This document shows positions 47,501 to 62,500 of a DNA stretch of 64,000 nucleotides, piece after piece; within the stretch, counting starts at the first letter, position 1; every line of letters begins with the position of its first letter. The position numbers and the translations under genes were made by a program. This DNA is from Holothuria scabra (taxonomy: Eukaryota; Echinodermata; Holothuroidea; Aspidochirotida; Holothuriidae), in NCBI GenBank assembly GCA_037179385.1, contig CM074180.1:30361455-30425454 (forward strand). Direction: 5' to 3'. The notes below the pieces were generated by a model. It saw nothing but the letters and a program-made list of their open reading frames with translations, did no database searches and had not been told where the DNA came from.

Positions 47501-50500
47501 GTAATATCTCAAGAAATGTATGTCCGATTTGAATGGAAATTTCACCACAGTGTGTTGATTTGGTTCCTCTTTCACATATGAAAATTGAATTTTTGCTTAA
47601 ACTTCCCCTTTAAGTTTTACGCAATCCCTTTTTAAAAGACATATACAGATCAAATTTCCTGACTGTTCTGTGTTGTGGGAATGCACATGTGAGACCCCCA
47701 GACACTGATGGTGGTCACTTACAGCCTCAAACTTGTTTTACAATTTTTGATGGCACAAGATGCCAATTCACATTTACTAGGACCCAGAAAGCATGCAAAC
47801 AATAAATATTGAACAAAAATTATCTAAGAATGCCTTTAAAAGCAAAACGATGACTCAATGTTGACTTGATGAGAAATTAAGGCTTGGAAAATTAGTGAAC
47901 CCTTTCTCACAATAACTGCCGCTGGATTGACAAAAAAAAATCAGTTTAACCAGGTTCACTTAGGGTTAACTAGAATTATGTTTCATAAAGGGTCAGGACT
48001 CAATTACTATTTAATAAGATAATTGCATGACAGATCAAGCTTGAGATCCATCTGAACTCTTGAAGAAACAGGGTCTTTATCACTCTCTTGAGAATCCTCT
48101 CAATTGGTCACTGCAGTACCTTTCAAACAAACCTTTTAAACGTAAAATGACCACTTAATTCTTCACAAGCATATTGTCCTCTGTAACCCGTTGTATTAAA
48201 TATGCAATTAAAAAATTACTGTTTTAATATTTATCTCTGTGGAAATGAACCTATTGTAACTGATTACAACCAGAAACCCACTCATTATCAAGTAAAGTTT
48301 TACGTGTTTATGCAGCCGTTCCAAACAGTGTGCCTTTTTAATGCATCCCTGTTCCTTGTTCCATATTATTCATATTAAATTTCCTCATTTTTTTAATTTT
48401 AAATTTATTTGTTCTTTTTTCAAAATCATGGAGTCAGTTAACCACAGTCAAACTATACCAACTCGTGGACAAAGACTAAATTGTGATCATTTTAGCAGTG
48501 TACCACAACTTGAGTACAATTCTGAAATAACTGCATCAATTCTTTTATCAATTATGTCCCAGACAAATTCATGCATATGTCCCACATTGACTCACCAGAC
48601 TTGCATGGTCAAGTGATTAGAGCATCCGATTTGCAGCCAGGAGGTCTAGAGTTCGACTTCTAGCTAGGTCATTTTTAAGACTTTAGAAATGAAACACGCT
48701 GCCATTGTGCTTGGTGCTCAGCATAGGCGATTGGATAAAGGGAAAACAAGCCAGTGAGCCACAGCTGGAACAAAGGCTATGGCTGATCTGACCTAACCAG
48801 TTGTTAGAGAAACTGAACCATAAAACCTCATCTAATTCAGACTAGCTCACCTTACTGACCTCCTCCATTTTCTTTTCCAGACTAAGGAACAAATCTCTGG
48901 ATTGAGCTTGAACTGCCTGCCATCTCCTGTCTAAATTAAATGCAGTTAGTTTCAGGTTGTCTTGATCTCTCTGAAACCCAGTGACAGCTTCATCAGCTAT
49001 AAGAAGGTCACACAGTGACAGAACCATCTCAATCCCTGGTGAATGCTTGCTTATATCTGCCTGTAAAACCTGGTGATTAAAATAACATGATTAGTTTTAC
49101 TCAGCCCTATGCACTTCCCTAAATTTTAAACAAAAGTGATCCCTAGATTTGCAAATCACAACTTCCTGTTTTTTTTCTGTTAACAACTTCTTCTTTCCAA
49201 TCCAGTAGTACAATGTTTTCCCATTGGAAACTTGCAGCAACTGTTTGCTACTATTTAAAAATTCAGACTGGAAAACACTCTTTACAGTTCAGGGCCTTGA
49301 CAATAAAAGTCATGAGATGTATGTGAAAAGAACCTCCACACTGACACTGCCGGTTCACAAATTCCATGTATCAATCATGAAAACAGTCAGTCGTAAAACA
49401 GCACCCTATTGTTATGCATTATATATCTAATCCTAAATGTAGAGATGGGCCTTAATACCTCCTGGACAGTTAATGGTGGGACCTTACAAAAATTCCCTAC
49501 TTTCATAAATTCCCCAAAACTTATAGGACTAGGTCGGACCTCAGTATGAGATGTGAGGGCGCCCTCTTTGCTGTGCTCTAAGTATACCAGGGTTAGTTGC
49601 TGGTAGGTGGGGATTACATACGTAAATAAGAGGTAGGAGAGGGGCAATTTAGATTTCAGTAACTTTATATTGCAAAACTTAACAATCAGAAGGAAAGGTT
49701 ACAAAGGTGGCTTAAGTATGGATACAAAAGCAAACTTTTTAAAAACCTGCCTCTCAAGTAATTGTCAAGGAGCTTATTAATTGCTTCACCATTTTGCAGC
49801 CTTGGTTATTCAGCTGCTAACATTTATAAGTCATTAACAAACTACTCTGGGATATAGGTCCTACACAAGAACCACCTCCTGCAAAAAATAAGACTGTGAC
49901 ACTGTGGTATACCATAACATCATAATGTTTGTAGCATGTACAACCTTACAGCTACAAACTGTTGTGTGTCTTTGTAAGTTTTACTCACACATTTGCGGGA
50001 TGGTCAGGGCTGGAAAAAATGTTTATTTCCCAGGAAGGGAGTGAAATTATTTCCCTGGAAGGTAGTTAAATTTCCAACAATTCCCCCTATGTTTTCACGT
50101 ACAGAAGTGGGAAATTTCCCTCCAATTGCCTAAATTTCCCTTCAGATGGCAAAATTTCCTGGGAAGGAGCCTCCCAGCTTCCCAACTTTTTCCACCCATG
50201 AGGATGGTTCTAGGTTGTTATAAGGTTAATATTTCCCTGAGTTGTTGGCAGATTTTACCTATTCCAGATTTTCACTAAGTGTGCTGTTGAGCCCACAATA
50301 ACAAGTTAACAGAGTAATGAATACCCACATGAATTTGTTTCCAAATACTACGATCTTGCATGAACTCACATGCATTTAATCAAGTATATCTGATGAGCCT
50401 CTTACCAGTATCTACAAGCTGAATAGATCTTTGAGGACACCCATTTAAATTTATCAAGCATTCTTACAAGCTTTTGATGTATGGTTTTCCAACATATTCA

Positions 50501-53500
50501 AATGTTTTTTATCACAAAAGATGCTTTCAAAGGTTTTGCAACTATTACAGGGCATTAGGAGTTGTTTGAAGTAATACATAGCAACTTTAACACACCTTGC
50601 AGCTGCAAGAAACTATCATTTCTAAAGCAAACTTAATTTTACCTCCAACTCAGACTTCTTATCATCCAGTTGTTTCTCACTTAATTGATCTAAAGATCCC
50701 TGTGAGGAGAACAGTTGCCTTTCCATCCCTGTTAACCAGACTTTAAGACGACTTATGACATCTTCAACTTCCAATACCACACTAATGGCTTCCTCTGATG
50801 TGGTGAAGATAGAACTACTGCTGTCCTTCCTCTTTTTGCTGTTCTTTGGTTTTATTGGAGCCAGTAGCTTCGACTGAAGGGACTGCCATCTCTGGTTCAA
50901 AGATTCCAGACGGTTTCTGACCTGTTCTGCAAGGTTTGGATTGGATGACATGAGTTGCAATCCTTTCCTCTGCAGCTTGCTGCGACTAACCTCTCTCAGC
51001 TGAAGCTCTTGTTCATAACCCTACAAAGACCAAGGAATGTCAAGATCAGTCGGGACTACAAATCGCTCAAGTAGCTAGGCCTTTCTGAACAGAAACCCTA
51101 TCAAAGAAAATGACTCATGCAAACACGACTTTAATATATTCCACAAATTATCGTTGAAGTTCCGTTTGAACTAACCTGACACATCTGTTCCTTTTGAGGC
51201 TCTGATATGAAGACATCATTGCTGTCAGTTACTGCTAGCTGCATGTCATCCAGCCAATCATTCAAATCACTGTACAAAGCCTCAAAGTCTGGGGATGAGC
51301 TGCATGGCACTGGGACACTCACCCTAGGACTCCTGAAGTAAAACAAATTGAAACATTCTCACAATTTTTCATTCCAGAGCATAGTTATGGAAAGTGTCTT
51401 CACTGACTGAAATACATCCCATCTGTGCTTAAACAACGTACACAAACTTTCAACAAATATCCCTCACCCAAGACATTGAACTACAGAGCTTCGCAATTAT
51501 CTCCCTATAGAATGGAATCCACTGTCATTGTGTGAGATGCTCTACATAAGCAATGGATTATGGAAGACAATCTTTGACCAACTGGAAAAATGGCCGAGGG
51601 CATGACTAGATTAAACCAAAAGGTTAAAAGTTGAAACATTCAACTCTAACAAGACAAACCAACCTTCAGAACGATAACTTGTGTGTATGGTATTCCAGCC
51701 TCTACCACACTAAACCACCACTGATGAATAACTTGTGAAATGAAACAATTTGACACATTATTCCAAAACTATGCAGAAGTTTTTACTCCATTAAGGCTGT
51801 CTGTATTTCCAATTGGAGTCATCCCATTTCCTCAAGCAATTATTGCAACTGCTGCTCCAAACACTTCTGACAACTACACAAAAGGCTCCAGAATGCTAAC
51901 TGTTTTGACCACGTTTTAAGGACAATGCCATGCCGCAATAAAGAATACCAACTTCACTGTACTTTACAACAGGGCTGTAATAACTTGTCTCTTTCACAGA
52001 CATCTGATAAAACTGTCAGGTCTTCATATTTACAGACAAAAACCAACAAACATTTAATCCCTTTTATTACTGCATTGCTTCCCTCCTGTATTCAGTCAAC
52101 CCAGTTATAGGAGTTATCAGCTATACCCATCGGAAGTGAAAGCTGTTGAATGGATCGAGCTGAACAAGGTTTTTTGAACAAGGCACTTTAGTTTGTACAA
52201 ACAGCTTCTTTAACAAGATTTATCTTAAATTGTTGATGTACCCCAAATCTCTACTTGACTTGCCCAGATAACAATTAATGTGATATCTATTGCCACTCAT
52301 GTTTGACTGATGTGTACTTTAAAAAAAAAATACTAAAAGGAGGGCAAAAAGGTCAACTACAACAGACATTGTGAACCCATGTCTCCGTTTCATTACTGAA
52401 AGATTTACCTTTTACTCTTATGCTATTTTTCAATAATTAAAGGGGTATTTCTGAATTTCTGATCTTAAACATTCAACCTTTTGGGAAAGACCTTGTGCAT
52501 ATGATGTCAAAGAGTGGAAATCAAGCCCTGCTTTGGGGGAAAAACAAAACAACAGAGACAAATGCAATTAGCTCATCTGTCAACCAGTCAAATACTTGCA
52601 TAGTCTGCTACATGTGCAAGGTGAATACTTGTGAGTGGGGCCACATGTTCCATTGTTTTGCCCCCATGGATGACTTCAGAGTGTCGTCAATGCACAAGGC
52701 CTATTCTTTGCTGAGAAATAGCTAGATTTTTCACAACTTACTGACTGTTACTTCTGCAGGTATTTCAGGGCATGGAGTTCTTACAAATTTGTTTTTGCTA
52801 AATTCTAACTCAGATGAATGACTTCAAAATGCCACCTTTTTAATGCTTCTTAATTTTTACTCAAACTTTCTGATCTTTGTCATCAAAAGTTTTTAAAACA
52901 AGAGAATCCTTCAAACTGTTCATGCAGAGATATTCATTATCTATTCTTTTTCATTAATTAAGATACTTATGCATTATAACGAGCCACCAGTACTTTCTTT
53001 GGAATGGTGACCAACCCCCCACCCCCATCCATATTATGCAGAACTGGCCTATGCATACTTTCCCAACATGGTTGCATTTCAACCCTGAAATAAAAAGTGT
53101 GGTAAACATAAAAATGTATCTATACCAATGCTAAGGTGATTGTCACAGACTGGAAAATATTATCAGTAACATTCTAAAACTTGCCCTGAAAGGATGGGAA
53201 AACTTAAGATACCCCAAAATCACCCGAAGGAAAATCTACTGCTGGCTTCAGGAATGGCCCCTGAAATTTTTGGGAAAGTATCCATCACGCTAAATCCCAA
53301 TTATTATCCAGAATTCAAAAATGAATTGAGGTTTCGATGATACATAAATGTTCCACTAGAAAAAATCCCATCATGTACCATTATCTTCTCACTCAAGTAT
53401 TATACTAGCATGTTCAAAATATAATTTTGTTATCCCACATGACCTTTCACCTCCACTAGTAACAAAAATAGGGATCTCCTTTTCACCATAATGTGCATCC

Positions 53501-56500
53501 ACATACCACATGTAAAATCTATTTAAGTTTCCCACCTTAAGATGTGTTAACAAACTTAGCACCTATTTTGACCTCCATAAAAGCCATAGATAGATGCATA
53601 GAAGACAAAACATACAGAGAGACAGCTATCTTGACATATTGCATTTAAAAAAGGTTTTTCAGACTACAACCCTGTTGACCCCAGATGACCTTTTTCCTCC
53701 ACCAAAATAAATAGAGACCATTTTCTGACCATAACACATCCACATACTACATGTGAAATCTATCCAAGATTCCTATCTTGAGATATCATGTTAACCAGAT
53801 TTTTTAGACTTTGACCCCTGCTGACCCCAGATGACCTTTGACCTCTGCAAAAAACAATGTGGACCATCTCCTGACTATAACTCATGCACATACCGAATTG
53901 GATACCCATCCAAGTTTCCTACCTTGAGATATCCTGTTAATGAAATTTTCAGATTTTGACCCCCAGTGACCCCATATGACCTTTGACCTCCATCAAAATA
54001 AATAGGAACCCATCTCCTGATAATAACACATCCACATGTTTAAGTATGAAATCTATCCAAGTTTCCTGTCTTGAGATATAGCGTTAACCAGATTTTCACC
54101 CATGGTGACCTTAGATAACCTTTGACCTCTGCAAAAAACAATATGGACCATCTCCTGACTATAACGCATCCACATACCCAAATATGAAATCTATCCAAGT
54201 TTCCTATCCTGAGATATCCTGTTAATGAGATTTTCAGAATTTGACCCCTGGTGACCCAAGATAACCTTTGATCTCTGCCAAAAACAATAGGGATCATCTC
54301 CTGGACACAACACATCCACATACCAAATATGAAAGGCATCTGACTTTCTTACCTTGAGTTATCGTGTTAACAAGACTTTTAGACTTGGACCCCAGTTGAC
54401 CCAAGATGACCTCTGCCAAAAACAATAGGGACCATCCTCTGACCATAATCAATCTACAAACCAAACATGAAATCTACCCATGTTTCCTATCTTGAGATAT
54501 CTCATTAACAAGGTTTTCAGACTTTGACCCCTGGTGACCCCAGATGACCTTTGACCTCCACCAAAAACAATAAGGTTCTTCCTCTCAATATGGCACATTT
54601 ATGTGCCAAGTTTGAAAACTGTCAGACATTCCTATCTTGAGATATCGTGTTAACAAGCAAAGTGTCACAAACACACAAAGATACACTCCTGCGTGAATGC
54701 ATAGGTTTCTCTTTCATCGAAACCAAAAATCTTGTGAAAAAAAGAAAGTCCAAAGTAGGATCTTTAAAGTCTGATGGAAAACATCTTCCATCTCCACTGT
54801 GCTAATACTTAACCGAGGCCTCATTTCAGGTAAATTAGATTACAGGTGTAACACTTTGTGACCAATTACTGGATCATTTAATCAGGCTGACTAGAGTCTT
54901 TTTCCCAGTGGTGGCCCATTGGCTTGTTTTTCATTACTCTACTGTATATGCTGAGCACCAATGGTAACTATACAGGTTTCATTTTTAAACTCTTCAGTAT
55001 GACAAGGCCAGGAGTCAAACTTCAGACCTCAAGCCACTTGCTGATGCTCTAACCATGTGGAAATAGAAGTTAAAAGAGGGGGAAAATACTAAATCCATTC
55101 AGATATTGACACCTGGAGTAGAAAACTTACTGATTTTTTTGTGTTTCTCTTGGAGTAATGTTCAATGTTTCTTCTACAGGAGGAACACGAGACTGGTTGC
55201 ATGTCAAGCGTAAGTTCATGTGATCAAGCGTGTCCTGTAGGTGCTCAGCATCTTCATCCTGTTAAAGTGGAAAAGAAATTATTTCACTGAAAAGGTTTCC
55301 AAAACAACATGTCTTATATTTATACAAAAAGGCAAAGAATTGTCAAAGATCATCATGCTGTCATTGACCAAGCTTTTAAAAAAAAGGTTCAGGTACCTGT
55401 ATTTAAAGATGCCTGGACTATATTACAGTTTCATGAAGTAAAACCAGAAGAATCAGCTAAACTAAGATATCCAGTATTCAGCTACCATATTAACCTTGTC
55501 CATGGTGAACTGTCCTGTACTTTCCCCTACAGTCGGAGAGTACACTACTACATGAAGGTATTTAATACAGCCTCAGCAGTGATGCCATCTGAGTCATGAA
55601 TACTTGCCACTGAGAAAGTTAACAATTCCCACTGAATATAACTGACAGGTATTAAAGATTAAACATTGGGGATGGTTTCAACACAAACAGTCATACAATA
55701 GGAATGTCCTTCACATATCCTAAGTCACACAGAGATCGAGTAGGTGTATTTACATTAATATCCCAGTTAACTTGTCCATGGAGCTAACTCTATTTGTTCA
55801 ACCTTGGAGGGGAAACGGGAAGACATGTTTAATCACCTTCCTTTCATGCATAGTGTTTACATATATGCTGACAGTTACATTATATCTTTGGATATCACAT
55901 TACAGAAAAATGAATTATGGGAAATGCACTTGGACAGCAGAGTGACACCACAGGAAACACTTCATCTGGGTGTTGAACAGGAAAAAATTAATGGGACTTT
56001 GTCTTAATAACTGAAGACAAAAATGGCTTTGTTTGAATGGTAGTGGGTGTGGGGTTATATTTTAATATGCCTTCTGGCATTAAACAAATGTTGAAAATGA
56101 ACATGTACTTACTGTAGTAAGTAATAGTTTAGATATTACAGGGAAATATCCATAGTATCTTAACTAAAATGTGGCATATGTCACAACCAATTGTAGCTTA
56201 ATTGCATACCGTGTTAGATTGTTAGATAGAGTTTAACGGCCCAGTTTCCAACCCATTGGTTCAAGTCGAGCCGGCCGCAGCCTTTTTTCCAGTTGTGGCT
56301 CACTGGATTGTTTTCCCTACTCCATTGCTTATGCGGAGCATCACGCACAACGGCAGTAGGTTCCTTTTTTAGAGTCTTTGGTATGACCCGACCTGGGAAG
56401 CGAACCCGGGCCTTCCGCGTGAGAGGCGGATGCTCTTACCGTTAGACCAAACACGCGGTCCTTAATTGCATACCAGACAATGTGCTCATTTCACAGAGAA

Positions 56501-59500
56501 GGGTGGAATATCCAGTCACTTTAATCAAAACACACATTTTTCTTTGCGAAGACTGGTAAATGAATTCAAGGATAAACAATGACCATTTCATGACCTAATG
56601 CTATCCTTTGAGTCTCATAACTCCCAAAACTCCCAGGTACAGGAGTTTATGATCTCCAATAACTACCTCCTATTTACATATGTATATCGTTGCATATGGC
56701 AAAAAATTAATAGGGTCGTGGTAACCTGTGAGGAGCAAAATAGACCCAAATGACAGAGAGTATATGCCCTGCGTTTGTTTCTTTCCCCCTGGATGGGATG
56801 TAGCCTGCGGAGAAGACTTTGTAGTACCCTCCGAGAAGATGGCGCTCTCTCAGAAATCATAATATACACAGGTCTTTATGCAGTATAACACAGAGTCTGC
56901 AAACCTTAGTCCAGTTTCCATTTACAAGAATCCCGGATTTTGAGGGACGAATTAGTAAACATGAGGTCACATGGTACACAAAACAAGTATGAATAGTAAT
57001 ATTTCCGTACATACAACTGATACTTGTGAACAGCCAACAACCTAAGTAGCTTTTGTACCTGTATGTGGAAAATGTGTACCAGGCCTTAAGATCGATGCAT
57101 ATATATTACCCATTACGCACAATATTTTGCTTTTTGTTGTGACATCATTCTTGGTGAAATTGGATAGTAAGTTGGCAGGCTATTGTCTACCATAGGTACG
57201 CCATGTAACTTAGCTGGAAACAATGTCTGCTCAGCAGTGAAGCCATTGAAAGACTCATAGTATTATTTGTAGAAGCAAACATAGGGTTCTTTATTCTTGA
57301 TAAATGATGAAGTAGAATCTAACGAAATACACACACACTAGCTTGCTTACAGCAGGCAAGGTGGGATGGTGGAGATCCTATCTGTGCATTACACCTTGAC
57401 ACCTTAAACCAAGGTGGGAGACTTCTTGAACAGGATAACATCTTGCATTTGTTATGCAACTTCTAAAGAGGAAAGGTAATATTCCCAAGTTATAATCACA
57501 AACTTAGAGGAGATAATTCTGTCTCACAAATTTTGATTAGTCTACCAGAGTATCCTCTTTGTAAACTGAATTGTGAAATAAACAAAAACTAGTTGGATTT
57601 ATATTTCTGTTCTGAAGTTGCAAGGAAGATACTCAAAGGGAAAAAAGAGAGTATTCCTAAATATCACTGATATTTCAAAAAAAGAGAGATGCTTTAATGC
57701 CCTTTAAACCCACATAGAATCATTACAAACAGATATGCTGCACAGGTATATTTAATTCAAAGAAAAACTTCTATGTGGTTCCAAGCAGGAGTTTGGCAAA
57801 CTTACAGAGTGCAAACTCAACTACTGTAACAAACCAACTGCACAACACTGACAAAGGTATTTTGTGTTTCAACATGCTGCAAAGCCAAGTACACTGAACT
57901 GCTGTTAATTACAATCCTTCTTTCACTTATTCTGACTTCAAATTATGAGGGATTGAAGAAGTGAGGTTTTGTAAGCAGAATTATGGCCTTAGGGCTACAT
58001 ACCAGTATTGGCTAGGGACAACCAAACCCAGAAGGTGAGGACAATAAGAGATCAAATCTGTCTGTGTTTTGCTAGCAACTTGCTGATTTTTGTGTGCATA
58101 CTGTAGGTTTAACAAGACACCTATATAAATGCTTGCAGAAGGTCCAATGAAAGGACAGTTGGTCCCATAAAGTTGCAAGCTGGATGTAAATTTGTTTATA
58201 CATAGCATCTTTCAATTGAACACCTACATGTACAACTATTGAGTGATCACTATCCTAATGTATTAATTTTTAGCATGGGCACCTGAAATCAAACAAGGTC
58301 TTATTTCATTATAAGTTTAGTGTGGGACTTTCCAAAGGGTTTTTGGCAGATGAGATGCATCTTTCATAAAACGGCTACTTTGTCATCTCAAACAGAGTGC
58401 AGGAATGGCCTGATTTTTGGTGGATATTAAAACTTCAGGCGTCACAGCACCATTTGTCTAAAATATAAAATTCTTTTAAAGGTTTCAATACTGAAGATAT
58501 AGATTCTTAGAGATTCACAAGTGCCAAATACAAGTTTTTTTTTCATAGTTTTTAAGATTTGGTTTTCAGCATGGTGAAGGGAATGCACAGTAAATTCTTT
58601 CTTCAACTCTCAGTCTTATTTGAAACATTTAGAACTCATTCCACCTTGCTTGACCCAAAGATTTCTTGCATTCAGGTGATCCTATTGGGGACCTACAGTA
58701 GTCAGTGATGTTGTCTTCCTCAATGGGGAAAATGAACACCATCCATATGCTCATACTTTTCTAAGTCATCAGACATATTGAAAATTGGTTTTTATAGGTT
58801 ATGTAGGCTATTTAAAAAAAACCAGAGTGCAAGGCATTCATACTCGCGAATGGAGGCGGTCTAATGGTTCTAGTGATATTGACAGAGTCCCTGATACCAA
58901 CAGGTAGTAGATGTTAATTTGTTATGATGAGGAGGTTTGCGCATTTCAGAAAAGGATATCAGTGTCGAAAATTTATACAGGTGAAACATTAGTTGTGTGA
59001 GGTGAGGGAAACAGAAATGTTTAAACTACAAGATCGACGTTTAGAAAAGTACATATGAGTGATACGTATATATATTGACTAAACAAAACAGGTGGAAGAT
59101 ATTTTCTACTAGATCTAGAAAATAGACATGTTTAGATTGCAGAAGAATTGTTTTATTAATAATTTCCAACCGTAGCCAAAACTGTCAGAATTTCACACAT
59201 ATTATTGGGAGTTCAAAATATCAAAATGTCATCACCAATGACAATTTCATCTTTTTTAAAGTTCTCAGTATTATTCGAGGGCAGTTAACCGGATCACCTG
59301 TATGTATATGCATTGCATGATCACCAACATAGTAAGCATATACTTTCAGATCAGCCTGGAGATGTAACTAATTAGCTATCATCTCGAGTGGCTAACGAAT
59401 AGAGAGAGATAACTACGCAGTCTTTTATTTTGCATCACCCTCGTCAGAGATCTCTCTTCCCATTCCTACTATAACTGTCAACAACATTAACAGTACCGGT

Positions 59501-62500
59501 TTAAAATTTCTCACCCTCCTCTCCTTTTTTTGGTTGGATAAGTGCGCAGCGAGAAAGTCTTTTCCCCTACAGGATGGTTGCTCAAAGGAACCATTTTCAA
59601 TTTGTCTTACAAGATTGCTAAATCTAACTGTGCCATGCCGCCAAGCACAGCCACCAATGAAAAGAATCTAATGTGAGAATATTTACAAAATGTAAAACGA
59701 AAAAAACTTGGGTTGAGGTTAACTAAGTTATTTAGATGCTGCTAAGCAAATAAAGCCCTGCGCATGGCCCATATCTGACTTTCCACTGAAACACATCAAC
59801 CTCTAGAAATGACCTTTTTAAGCCGCGGTAGCACTTGATATCATCAACTGTATTACATGTCGTTCGGCTGATCATGTGGTCACCGGCAAAGCAAGTGCAT
59901 ATTGGTAAGGGCGATTCAAGTTTCAGTTGAAACGTCTAGGTCAGAAGAAAACTACGCAGTTACTATTGCGCAATTTTCACGTCCGGGAGACTACTTTATC
60001 TTATCCGTTCTCTATTCCTAACCCTCTGTGACGGTCTTCAGTTTTGAACAAAATATATAACTTAAATTTGTCGCTCTTGTTACAGTTATATGTTCCTTGG
60101 TTATGAAAAGAAATCACCCATTCAATGTTTTCCAAAAAAAAACGCTGAAACTTTCACGTCAACAGATTGCTCGGATGTTTCAAACTGTAAGAAAAGAAGG
60201 GTAGCAACCATGTCATAAAGAACGGCAGTGGACAAAAACTATAGAAAGGGCTTCTGAGAACCCCATGTAGTCGCTCCCTGGTCGTTCCAAGAACCATGTA
60301 ATTGAAATATCCCTGAACTAATATGCCTCATCGTGTGATGAAACCACAGACATCCTTAAATAAATTATCTGTTTTCATGGTCAACGCCTTTTAATTTACA
60401 AACACTACAAAGTAACAAAACCAACAAGGCACAGAATAAAGTCACTGTAACAAGTCTATAAAGCGGCTACTATACTTCGCATTCGCTCATAAAAAGGGAA
60501 AAAGGCTCCCCAGATGACACATATGGTTTTCATAGTATTTACAGCTTTTGCTATGGGGCCAGCAAAAGTTGAAATCCTTTCCCTCGTGTAACAAAAGATA
60601 CTGCCATATATACCAAACCATATAAAGTGCACATCTTCATAGACACTCTGAGATAAACCAAACTTCATCTAATGAATTACCTGAAGAACTGTCATTCTAC
60701 AGAGTATGTTCTACCACAATTAGTCATAAGATTTCCCATAGGGAAATGGCAAAGGAAGACTTGCATCAGGTGACACCATCCTTGATATAAACTCCTGCAG
60801 TTTCATTTGTTTTTGCGAGATGGTAATTTCGGGCAATGATAAAATAAATAGACGAGTAAATAGCAGGTAATGAGAGACGAAATGGTCTAAGTTATAACTT
60901 TCCTCGTACTTAAATAACCACACCTAATATCTTGCAGATTCTTGCAAATGAACAAACCACACAATTTAATCTTCCGCATGTATGGGATAAACAGGATGAC
61001 ATTTCTTTCTTGGAATGGGCGCACAGGAAATGTTTACAATGTTGATCCTATTTTATAAAAGAAATCAGGCTCTGAAGCTCTTCCAAATTTTGCCATGCAT
61101 GGGGGTTAAAGCAAAATTTAATTATTGATGTAATGTACCAATCAGGGTTTTAATCCAATCATGTTCAGATTGCTTGTTTGATCTAACGGTAGACTATCCG
61201 CCTCTTACACAGAAGGCCCTGGTTCACTTCCTAGGTTGAGTCATACCAAAGACTCTAAAAAAGGAACCTACTGCCGTTGTGCGTGATGCTCCGCATAAGC
61301 AATGGAGTAGGGAAAACAAACCAGTGAGCCACAACTGGAAAAAAAGGCCATGGCCAGCTCAACTTGAACCAAAAGGTTGGAAACTGGGCTCTGAAACTCC
61401 ATCTAACTAATCAATCATGGTCAGTTTGTTGAATGTGGGATATTTGAAATCTAAATTGAATATGAAACAACCACAGGAGATTCATCTCCCTATATGAAAG
61501 GCTTAATTACCCTTCATTTTGCAATCAATTTTTTGACTTTGAAATGGGTAGAGATACAATTTTGCCATGGGGACTTTTAAATTGATAAATCCATTTATTC
61601 AAATAAGATGTCACATGTGCTTGCTTAAACTCACTTGGGGTTGACCATGTGACAACAATTGATTCCTTATCCACAATTGCAATTAAAGAACAGAAATTCC
61701 CCCACTACAGTTAGATTGAAGAACCACATTAACATAACATCAAAGTATCACTTGACATGTTTTCTTTTTCAGTGTAATGTAGAGGGCAGCAGCAAGATAT
61801 TCATGCAGATATGGCATCAAGATCTATGATTTCCTGAAGGCTGAAGCTAACAGAGATCTGTTGCCACTAAATATATCATTCTGTGGTTTGACAGGAGAAT
61901 ACCCTGTCCTGCATTTGTATTTTTCTACAAAATAGAATTGTATAAGGATTACACCCAGTGCAGGTGTCCTTCCTTGAAGCATCCAGTTTGAATTCAAGCA
62001 GGACCTTACCTGTAACTACTGTACCTCTTACACTGCAAACTTCAGAAAACAATTTCAACCAAACTGCTTCAGATCTAATGAAAATTGAAAACTACCCCCT
62101 ACTTGTACCTCAGTAATAAGCAATAACTTTTCCCCTATAAACTAGTTAATTGTACTTTCCATCCAACGAATTCCACAGATCCAATATATTTGTAGAAGTG
62201 GAACAAACCTGACTACAAGCATTTATGGGTAAGTTCTGAAACTCTTTTTTGGACTAATGGTTTTGTCTTACCAAACTTCAGTCATACTTACTGACCTATG
62301 ATTCACTTTGTTAAGTATACCAATCACAGACCCTCTTTCAAACAGCTATTACAAGGGATTGTGGGACAGCGTGTTGGTATAACTTGTATGCTGCTACAGT
62401 AAAATGCCATTGGGTAAAATGGTGTTATATCAAAAGTCTACCCAATAATCCATTGTAAATACTCTTTGTAAAAGGGTTTGAAGATATACATGTTTGTGTG

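Larger units (their letters stand above)
37649..48850. other. Intron 5 of the nesprin-like gene
   Basis: 11.2 kb between exons 5 and 6. Contents are listed separately: the 145-156-bp array and terminal hairpin (38.57-39.97 kb), the CpG-rich block with a broken exon (41.25-41.95 kb), a hAT-like element (42576-42935), SINE copies (45462-45660, 48610-48840) and dispersed repeat A (47040-47620). Between them I see unique-looking AT-rich sequence and G-rich patches at 43.2-44.3 kb that may be decayed transposon ends. No nesprin exon was found inside. Confidence 0.6.
51333..55130. other. Intron 2 of the nesprin-like gene
   Basis: 3.8 kb between exons 2 and 3. It holds two SINE copies (51510-51645 and 54885-55065) and the second TGACC-type tandem array (53440-54665). 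The stretch 51.7-53.4 kb shows nothing recognisable. Confidence 0.6.

Noticed and set aside
54040..54339. 99-codon minus-strand frame with repeated 'YLRIGNLDRFHIW'
   Set aside because: Translation of the tandem TGACC array; repeated peptide mirrors the 145-bp unit.
56211..56460. A functional tRNA-Glu gene
   Set aside because: The T-stem has a mismatch, the tRNA-like part continues into a SINE body and the whole unit has target duplications, so it is a SINE head and not a tRNA gene.
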